Source: Ligustrum vulgare
Taxonomy: Eukaryota; Streptophyta; Magnoliopsida; Lamiales; Oleaceae
Reading direction: 5' to 3'
Assembly: GCA_963555705.1 (NCBI GenBank)
Contig: OY743172.1
Location: 28,209,446-28,273,445, forward strand
DNA length: 64,000 nucleotides
Shown: positions 57,400-64,000 of the stretch, one piece after another
Numbering within the stretch: the first letter of the stretch is position 1
Layout of the letters: every line of letters begins with the position of its first letter
Notes under the pieces: generated by a model
The model's database searches: none
Told to the model about the DNA's origin: nothing
Seen by the model: only the letters and a program-made list of their open reading frames with translations
Program-made: the position numbers and the translations under genes

Positions 57400-58426
57400 A
57401 CTGCAACACTAAGAATTTTAATGCAGTATGATATAGTATATATGTCTCTCCCCAACGACCCCTCAAACATAGAATTCATGAAAACATGCAAAATAGATTT
57501 TTCTTCCAGTTGCTCAATTCTGCCATCCTGTCCAGTCGATTCAGGTTGGCCAGATCCATCTATAGGTCTCTAGACACCCAGATATATTGTTTTTGAGAAT
57601 CAGCATAGGCATTAGTCGACAAAAACTTAAAACTGAAAGGTGTAAGCGTACCTTTGGTAGTTTGCATAAGGCTGCTAACAAATGATGAATGATCATACCT
57701 GGATCCACCTGGTGTAGTATATTCATCTGCCCTTGTACTCAGTTTCTTTTTCTTTGTGGTCACTGTGTTATTCACCTTTTTCTGTTCTTTCTATTTGGCC
57801 TAGCAGTCTGTTCTTCTTCAGATTCTACAACATCATCCTTGTTTTCAGGCCCTTCTCTCATCAGATTCATTCTCACTTTCAGACCTCTCTGACTTATCAG
57901 ACTCATCATCTTCTTCCGATTCCTCTGCTTTCTCTTCTTCAGCCTCTGACTCTGAATCACCAGATTCATCTGATGTACCTGTGTTCGGGTCAGATCCATC
58001 TACGTCTTCTGCTAATTCATTTTTCAAATTTACCTTCTTCCACATCTTTATCATCTTTTGACATCTCCCCCTTTGTTTCAAACAATTTTTCCAACCTAAA
58101 GTGAGATACTATATCATCAACCACAAAATCATCAAACTCTTCTATAGCCACCCTCTTGCCGTCTGCATAGGGGTGCAGATAAATGAAGAAGTATCAAATT
58201 TAGATCTCTCTGGATCCGCAGACACGACTCTCTTAGACTTTTTCTTCTTTGAACTTACTGCTGGTTTTTCCACCTTCTTCTTTCCCTTTCTATCAGGGAT
58301 CACAGTTTCTTTTTCCGTTTCCTCCTCTGATTGCTCAGCTTCATCCACGTCCTCAGACTCCTCTATTTCTCCAGTTGTTCTTCACCTCCAGACTCTACTC
58401 CTTCCAGATTGCTTGCTACTGGCCAT
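57400..58426 (-). pseudogene. Extra (env-position) ORF of the SIRE-like element
   Basis: From ATG 58426 the frame reads MASSKQSGRSRVWR, meets TGA, and goes on in the same frame: acidic EESEDVDEAEQSEEE, basic GKKKVEKPAVSSKKKKSKR, then SADPERSKFDTSSFICTPMQ. After frame changes it becomes an acidic Ser/Glu-rich stretch (ESGDSESEAEEEKAEESEED) and a further basic segment. Then it reads SRYDHSSFVSSLMQTTKG, which repeats the SKFDTSSFICTPMQT theme. It lies between RNase H and the 3' LTR, where SIRE elements carry an envelope-like ORF of unproven function. No clear transmembrane segment is visible. Confidence 0.6.
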
Positions 58427-59550
58427 ACTCAGGATGGGTGTCGGATTTGTGAGAGTAAAGGAAGAAGGAAGTTAGGGTTTAGATGGGAGGAAATTTGGGA
58501 GTTTGGGTCGTGAGGTATATAGAAGTGTGAGAGTTTTTGGGTTTAAGAGGGACTCAAATAAAAAAGGAATTAGTGTTCAAAATGGTAACTTAGAAGATCT
58601 TGAGAGTCCTGATTCCCGCCAACTTCTTTACTTTAAAAACCGGGATAAATATGGAAACATAATATGTTAAGAATTAGGAAACAAGTAAATTACCAAACTT
58701 GGGCCCCACAATCAACTGACTTATTCTGCAAGATTTGCCCATATTAGCCCACCATATACTGCCTCAAAAATAAAGATTTCCAGAATAATATCTAAAATAC
58801 GTGAATAAGGAAAAATCTAAATGCTTCTGGATACCTAAGATATGTCTAAGCACTGTTGGCATCTGTTGCGGCAGATACATCCGGCAGTATACAGTCCACC
58901 ACGTACATGATTAAGTTGATTAATGTACGTGTGTGACCGAGCAATCATTTTTCATCCACATACTGTAAAAAATCATATGATTGCCCTGACTTATTGATTT
59001 GTCACCGTCGTTCTCAATAAGACAGATCAATATCTATATAAGGTGCATTTTCTCAAATCCGGCTTGCCGACTTTTTCAATATTATGGCATTGTCTTTTGG
59101 AGGTGGAAACAGCTTCACACAATCCCCAGAAGTTGTCTTAGAAGATGTTCCCCTTTAGATTAGAAGAAGGGTATGAACTTGGCTTGGATTGGTAGATTCA
59201 CACAATCCCCAAAAGTTATCTTACAAGGTTTTTCCCTTTCTTCTATGATATTTCCACATTTACCTCAAATTATTGTACTTTTGAAGCTAAAGGGTATGAA
59301 CTTGGCTTGGATAGGCAACCTTCTTTTCTACTAGCCCTGCCCTTGGATAAAAAAAATGTGTGCAATGCTAAAAGAAAGATTTAGATCATAGGTCTACACA
59401 TAATATGAAATCTCATCCAGTAGAAAACCATTTGACTTGGACAGTAGTGACTTATCCTTTGGATTGTCCAAATTTGAGTGCTAGTTAGATTCAACCGGAG
59501 ACATGTTGACTGCCTTCAGCCGACGTATCCGTCTCGTTATCTGCCTCAAG
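58427..59550 (-). other. Non-coding spacer between RNase H and extra ORF
   Basis: No frame. The phrase TATGAACTTGGCTTGGAT with TTCACACAATCCCC recurs at about 59110-59210 and 59280-59315, and CAGATACATCCG lies at 58872. It belongs to the Copia interior. Confidence 0.6.
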
Positions 59551-59553
59551 CAC

Positions 59554-60266
59554 TCAGATATATCTACAAAAAAATGATCTAATTAATATAAGAATAGGAT
59601 AAGTTAATCTCGATGCATGCAATAAAGAGAAAAAAATGCGTTTTTTTTTTTTTTTTTTTTTTGAAATATGCATGTTCCTATTCAAGAGGAAGTGATACTC
59701 CAATTTGTTTCCTAAAGCTTTCAAATTTGATAGTATCGAGGGCTTAGTGAACAAATCTGCAAGTTGTAGATCAGTTTGTATGTGCTCCAGATTGATAATC
59801 TTTTGTTCCACCAATTCTCTGATGAAATGGTGTCTGATGTCAATGTGTTTGTTCTGGAGTGCTGGACAGGATTTTTTGAGATGTTGATGGCACTAGTGTT
59901 ATCACAATACATAGTGGCTTGTTCTGTAGATATCCCATAATCTTCCAACATTTGTTTCATCCAAAGGAGCTGTGTACAGCAACTACCGGATGCAATATAC
60001 TCCGCTTCGGCTGTGGAAATGGATACTGAATTTTGTTTTCTGCTTAGCCATGCTACCAAGTTGTTTCCAATGTAAAAACAGCCTCCAAATGTGCTCTTTC
60101 GATCATCAACATTCCCAGCCCAATCTGCATCTAAGTAACCTGGAAGATGGGCAGTGGTGTCTCTAGTAAACCAGATTCCATAATTCAATGTACCACTTAC
60201 ATATCTGATGATCCTTTTTACAGCAGCAACATGAAACTCCTTGGGTTTGTCCTGATTCTTGCACAC
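59554..60266 (-). pseudogene. Copia RNase H domain
   Basis: The frame gives YVSGTLNYGIWFTRDT, LPGYLDADWAGNVDDRKST, SISTAEAEYIASGSCCTQLL and [20 protein letters not shown], then, after a frame change, [17 protein letters not shown]. These are the Copia RNase H signature residues (DADWAG, E in TEAEYIA, D in CDN) and the end of the polyprotein. It removes RNA from the RNA:DNA hybrid during reverse transcription. Frameshift near 59814-59860. Confidence 0.88.
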
Positions 60267-60426
60267 ACTCCAACATTGAAGGATATGTCTGTCCTACTAG
60301 CTGTAAGGTACAGAAGACTTCCAATCATGCTTCTGTAGAGGGATGAATCTACATCCTTGCCACATCATCCTTCGAAAGTTTCAATGTAGTTGCCATGGGA
60401 GTTTTCATGGCCTTTGTATCTTCAAG

Positions 60427-61496
60427 TCAAAATTTCTTCACCAGATTTTTTGCATATTTTGCTTGAGATATGAATATGCCAGATTCATCCTGTTGTACCT
60501 GCAAACCAAGGAAAAATGTTAGTTCACCGACCATACTCATTTCAAATTCTCTTTTCATTGTATTTATAAATTCATCAATTTTGGACTTAGATGTAGACCC
60601 AAATACAATGTCATCAACATATATTTGAGTTACAGTTAGTCCAGGATTCAGATGCTTAATGAAAAGAGTTTTATCAGTTCCTCCCATTTTGTATCATTTT
60701 CTTATCAAGAATGATGTGAGCCTTTCATACCAAGCTCTAGGGGCTTGTTTCAACCTATATAAGGTCTTTTTGAGTCTAAAGACATAGTCTGAGTGAATGC
60801 TTGATGATGTTCCATATAAGCTTCCTCATTGAGAAAATTGTTTAGGAACGCACTCTTGACATCCATCTGGTATAGTCTAAAATTGATGTAGCAGGACACA
60901 GCTAGCAACAGTCTGATGGATTCCAGTCTAGCTACATGAGCAAATGTTTCAGCAAAGTGTATCCCTTCAATCTGGGTGTAGCCTTGAGCAACAAGTCTGG
61001 ATTTGTTTCTAACTAAATTTCCTTGTTCATCTGACTTGTTTTTGAAGATCCATTTGGTCCCAATTACATTTTCTTCTTTTGGACGGGGCACCAATTTCCA
61101 AATGTTATTTCTTTCGAAATGATTGAGTTCCTTCTGCATTGCTTGTACCCAGTGTTCATCTGTCAAGGCTTCTTTAACATTTTTTGGTTCAATTAGTGAC
61201 ATATGACAGATATTTCCCATATCGACAGCAAATTGTCTTCTGCTTACATTCCTTTTAGACAGATCAGTGAGAATGTTTTCAAGTGGATGAGCTTTTTGAA
61301 CTCTAGCAGATGATTTTTTCAACACTTCTGGTTCTGCAGTATCAGGTGTATCTGGGTAGTCAGTTGCCTTCAAAGATGTATCTAGATAGCTAGATTCATC
61401 CTTGTCACATTCTTCAGTGTTATTTTGACTTTCTACTCGGCATGGTTTTTCTACTGATTTTTTAGTTTCATCTTGCTGTTTTGGTTTAATCTTCAA
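60427..61496 (-). pseudogene. Copia reverse transcriptase, frameshifted
   Basis: The polyprotein linker reads SSARVQKAHPLENILTDLSK. Reverse transcriptase follows: EALTDEHWVQAMQKELNHFE, WKLVPRPKEENVIGTKWIF, RLVAQGYTQIEGIHFAETF and LYQMDVKSAFLNNFLNEEAY. A frame change near 60760-60790 leads to LKQAPRAWYERLTSFLIRK, a TGA, and then TQIYVDDIVFGSTSKSKI with the active-site YVDD. VDVKSAFLNG and YVDD are the classic Copia markers. At least one frameshift and one stop make it inactive. Confidence 0.9.
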
Positions 61497-61537
61497 CTAA
61501 TCAGCCTCTACTTCCTGTTTATCAGCCTTTTCATTAC

Positions 61538-62584
61538 TCAATTTCTGAAAAAGATTAGAAAAATATCAAAGGCATCAGATTTATCACGAATAAACATAAC
61601 CTTGGTATATCTGGATAAATCTTCACCACATACGTAGATATATCTCTTACCACCAATACTTTCCTTTCGAATAGAACCCATCAGATCTATGTGAGTAAGT
61701 TCAAGTATAAGAGAGGTGTTGAGAGATGTTCCTGGCCTGTGTTGACATTTGATTTGTTTACCTTTTTGAAAATCGGTACAGATTCCATCTGGAATGTTCT
61801 TGATATTGGGTAGGCCTCTCACAGCTTGCATCTTAGTTGGCTTTTTGAGATCATGGTAGTTCAGATGTCCTGCCCAGTTTTGCCATAATTCCTTGGATTT
61901 GGCCCTTACATAATTGCAAGTTATGTGACTTTCAAGTGTGTAGAATTTGTCCTTGGAACTAATTCCCTTAAATAGGACATTTTCCAATGGATTTGAGTTC
62001 CTGTCACAGCTCAATACCTTGCAATAATCTTTAGAAAATTGGACAAGCTGGTTATCATCATACGATTGTCCTACGCTAATCAAATTTGCTTTAAGACCAA
62101 TAACATATAACACATTTGTTAATTTAGGCAATCCTTTGATATTGATGATACCAAATCCATCTATCTTACCCTTTTTGGCCATTACCAAAGGTAACAATAC
62201 CCGTCTCACCTTTTTCAAAGTGTGACAACAAAGAGAGATCACCTGTCATATGTCTAGAATATCCACTATCAAAATACCAGATGTTAGGAATCAAAGCACT
62301 TAAAGATAATTGAACTACATAAGCGTTAGTTCTAATTTTCTTTTCTTGCCTAGAAACAAGTCTTCTTTTGTATGAGTTTATTAATTTCAAGTACTCATGA
62401 CACCTAAAAACATCATGACAAGATTTACCACAAAAATTACAAAATACATGGAAGACAGATGTATCTCGCTTATTCTGACGAGGTTGAAATTTTCTGCCAG
62501 TCTGATTGACAGATTCATCTTGCTTGTACAGATTTGGTTGAGATTTTCTACCTGTATGGTTCTTGCCTTCATATCCAAGTCCAT
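61538..62584 (-). pseudogene. Copia protease and truncated integrase
   Basis: Starting at the 62584 side the frames give a CCHC-like KSCHDVFRCH segment and IWYFDSGYSRHMTGDLSLLS, the Copia protease with DSG. GLPKLTNVLYVIGLKANLI follows, then the pre-integrase LWQNWAGHLNYHDLKK, where the zinc-binding His of LWHRRLGH is changed to Gln. The integrase core begins THIDLMGSIRKESIGGKRYI with the first catalytic Asp, and ends at FLIFFRN*. The second Asp and the Glu of the catalytic triad are missing, because the sequence passes almost directly into the linker before reverse transcriptase. Confidence 0.88.
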
Positions 62585-63951
62585 TTTTTTATGCTAGCAA
62601 GTCTCCCATGATTCAAAATTTCATCAAGCTGGACAAATCCAAGTACCAGTTTCTTGATCTTGTCTTTTGCTTTAGCGAGCTCTGCACTCAATCTTCTTAC
62701 CTCATTTTGTTCGTCATCTGGGAATGCAGATGCGTCTAGATGTCTTTCCTTGCTGTGTTCAGCGAAGGCCTGCAACAGTTGGATCTTTTCTTCTGCATCT
62801 TGAAGTTCTTTCTTTAAAATTTCAGTGTTTAATCCAGATTCATCTGAGTTAGTTCCTGCATAAGAAGAGTTTCCAAAATCAGTTCCAGGTGACTCTAAAG
62901 TAGTAAAGGTAGTTACCTATTTTTCAGAATTGCAGCTGTCTGAATCTGATCCAGATTCATCCGTGTCTCCATCACTCGATGTATCATTCATGACCATCCT
63001 TTCTTTGGTTTTCTTTAGAGTGTTGGGACATTTTGCAGCTATGTGTCCATATCCTTCACATTCTCTGTACTGAATAAGATTCTTAGGCTTTCCTTCGAAT
63101 GAATTAGTATTGTTTCTAGGATAGAAATTGTTTTTCTTCATTTGTTTTTGTTGATTTTGATTCTGGCCTTGAAGGTTGGAAGATCTTTCTTTCTATTTGC
63201 ATTTGAGGAATTTCTTGAATTGCCTGGTGAGAAATGCGAAGCTTTCATCCTCATCTGTCTCTCTAGATTCGTCTGGCTTTTCGTTGCTTGCTTTGAACGC
63301 AATCCCTGATTTCTTATCTTTCTTTCTTTGGGACAAATTGAACTCATAGGTCATTAATGAGCCTACAAGTTCCTCAACTCGCATGTTTGAAAGATCCTTG
63401 CTTTCTTCAATGGCTATTACTTTTGCATGAAATCTGTCTGGTAAAGATCTGAGAATCTTTTGTAAAATCTGCTCATTGGAGTATGTTTTACCAAGGGCTT
63501 CAGCTGAGTTTGTGAGATCACTTAATCTGGCGTAGAAACTTTTGAAGTCTTCTCGCTCATCCATGGATAGTCGTTCAAACTCAAGAGTGATCATCTGTAG
63601 CTTGGAGGTTTTGACAGCGTTAGTTCCTTCATTTGCTACCCTCAAAGTATCCCAGACTTCCTTGACGGTTCTTAAGGACGAAATCAACCTGAATTGACCT
63701 GGATCAACCAAAGAAATAATAGCGTTAAGTGCTTTTGAATTTCAATTTGCGTTAGTATAAGCACTTCTAGATATAGCTGTGACAACACATCCAACAGTGA
63801 CAGTAGGTGAAGTGTAACCATCAAGGACAGATGTCCAACAAGGTTCATGAATAGATTGAATAAAAATTTCTATACGAATTTTCCAATATGCATAATTATT
63901 ACCAGTTAACAATGGAGGCCTAAGAGATGTAAAACTTTTCATTTTAGACAA
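62569..63951 (-). pseudogene. Copia gag (SIRE-type), broken
   Basis: Gag forms the particle shell. It starts MSKMKSFTSLRPPLLTGNNY, with the conserved YAYWKIRIEIFIQS. A TGA near 63741 replaces the Trp of the family's WNAKAL-like stretch. It resumes DPGQFRLISSLRTVKEVWDT, SKLQMITLEFERLSMDERED, ILRSLPDRFHAKVIAIEES, and SFAFLTRQFKKFLK. The zinc knuckle reads YRECEGYGHIAAKC, with Tyr in place of the first Cys. An acidic Ser-rich stretch (DESGSDSDSCNSEK) and a coiled-coil-like ELAKAKDKIKKL follow. These domains are split over three frames. Confidence 0.88.
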
Positions 63952-63979
63952 TCGGATCTCACTTTCTAGAAGTGAACCC

Positions 63980-63991
63980 GCTCTGATACCA
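63980..63991 (-). other. Primer-binding site of the Copia element
   Basis: The minus strand reads TGGTATCAGAGC, a perfect complement of the initiator-Met tRNA 3' end. It is 2 bases inside the LTR end (TTTTCA on the minus strand) and fixes the element's direction and the LTR border. Confidence 0.93.
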
Positions 63992-64000
63992 AATGAAAAT

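Larger units (their letters stand above)
55457..64000 (-). mobile_element. SIRE-like Ty1/Copia retrotransposon, minus strand, runs off the window
   Basis: The order along the minus strand is: start of the 5' LTR (its inner 7 bases TGAAAAT, 63994-64000), primer-binding site, gag, protease, integrase, reverse transcriptase, RNase H, an extra acidic ORF, polypurine tract and 3' LTR (55457-56982). The gag zinc-knuckle context (RECEGYGHIAAKCPN) and an extra ORF after RNase H are features of SIRE-type Copia elements. Frameshifts, nonsense codons and a truncated integrase show it is dead. At least 8.5 kb is present. Confidence 0.9.

Noticed and set aside
57733..58475. Plus-strand Ser/Phe/Leu-rich open frames at 57733-58104 and 58101-58475
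   Set aside because: They are the antisense of the acidic Glu/Ser and Lys-rich ORF of the minus-strand Copia element.

Overview
The window is nuclear DNA of a flowering plant, most likely a eudicot. It is AT-rich, its few recognisable genes are intron-rich, and plant mobile elements of nearly every class fill it: a Helitron with Rep/helicase and RPA genes, Ty3/Gypsy and Ty1/Copia (SIRE-like) LTR elements, solo LTRs and hAT and PIF/Harbinger MITEs. There is no operon, CRISPR array, rRNA or recognisable tRNA gene. The only host gene that reads as complete is a type I inositol polyphosphate 5-phosphatase (39481-42269, + strand, 8 exons, 425 codons).

Layout. 1-1506 is retrotransposon-like sequence with a recurring TGTATCGATACA palindrome. 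1507-1830 is a decayed ANP32-like pseudogene. 2371-3929 is a solo LTR with a perfect TATGT target duplication. 5566-6118 is a hAT-type MITE with an 8-bp duplication. 6261-25017 is interpreted as one decayed autonomous-type Helitron of about 18.8 kb. It has a TCCCTACTATATA-type 5' end, a CTAG 3' end between host A and T, a Rep/Pif1-helicase pseudogene (8945-15155) interrupted by a nested solo LTR (about 12766-14089), exon-like fragments, a 2-kb composite repeat array, and a nine-exon RPA70-like gene with one stop (20419-24287).

25831-28713 is a deleted minus-strand Gypsy element with LTRs, PBS, PPT and a protease remnant. 28798-29618 is a Harbinger-type MITE with a hAT-type MITE nested inside it. 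30595-31154 and 45844-46578 are two solo LTRs of one family. 31298-37128 is an LTR element with 163-bp LTRs and no surviving polyprotein, holding a large array of short hairpins (AATATTCTTCTGGAATATT and TGCTCTTCAAGAGCA types). 38632-39132 is a third hAT-type MITE. The phosphatase gene follows, with a Harbinger-type MITE in intron 4. 43729-44692 is another MITE-like element. 49671-52310 is the remnant of a minus-strand Gypsy gag-protease with an LTR. 52736-54415 carries minus-strand fragments of two unrelated host genes, an SPX-RING ubiquitin ligase (NLA/BAH1-like) and the ESCRT-III subunit SNF7. 55457-64000 is a minus-strand SIRE-like Copia element, complete from its 3' LTR to the primer-binding site and the first 7 bases of the other LTR, but with stops, frameshifts and a truncated integrase.

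For most of the window the biology is element insertion, nesting and decay. I see no defence or biosynthetic system. The parts most worth a second look are the Helitron with its RPA partner gene, the hairpin array that contains heat-shock-element-like TTCnnGAA cores, the palindromes scattered through the Copia element, and the chimeric SPX/SNF7 fragments. All identifications come from reading translations and motifs by eye; no database search was run.
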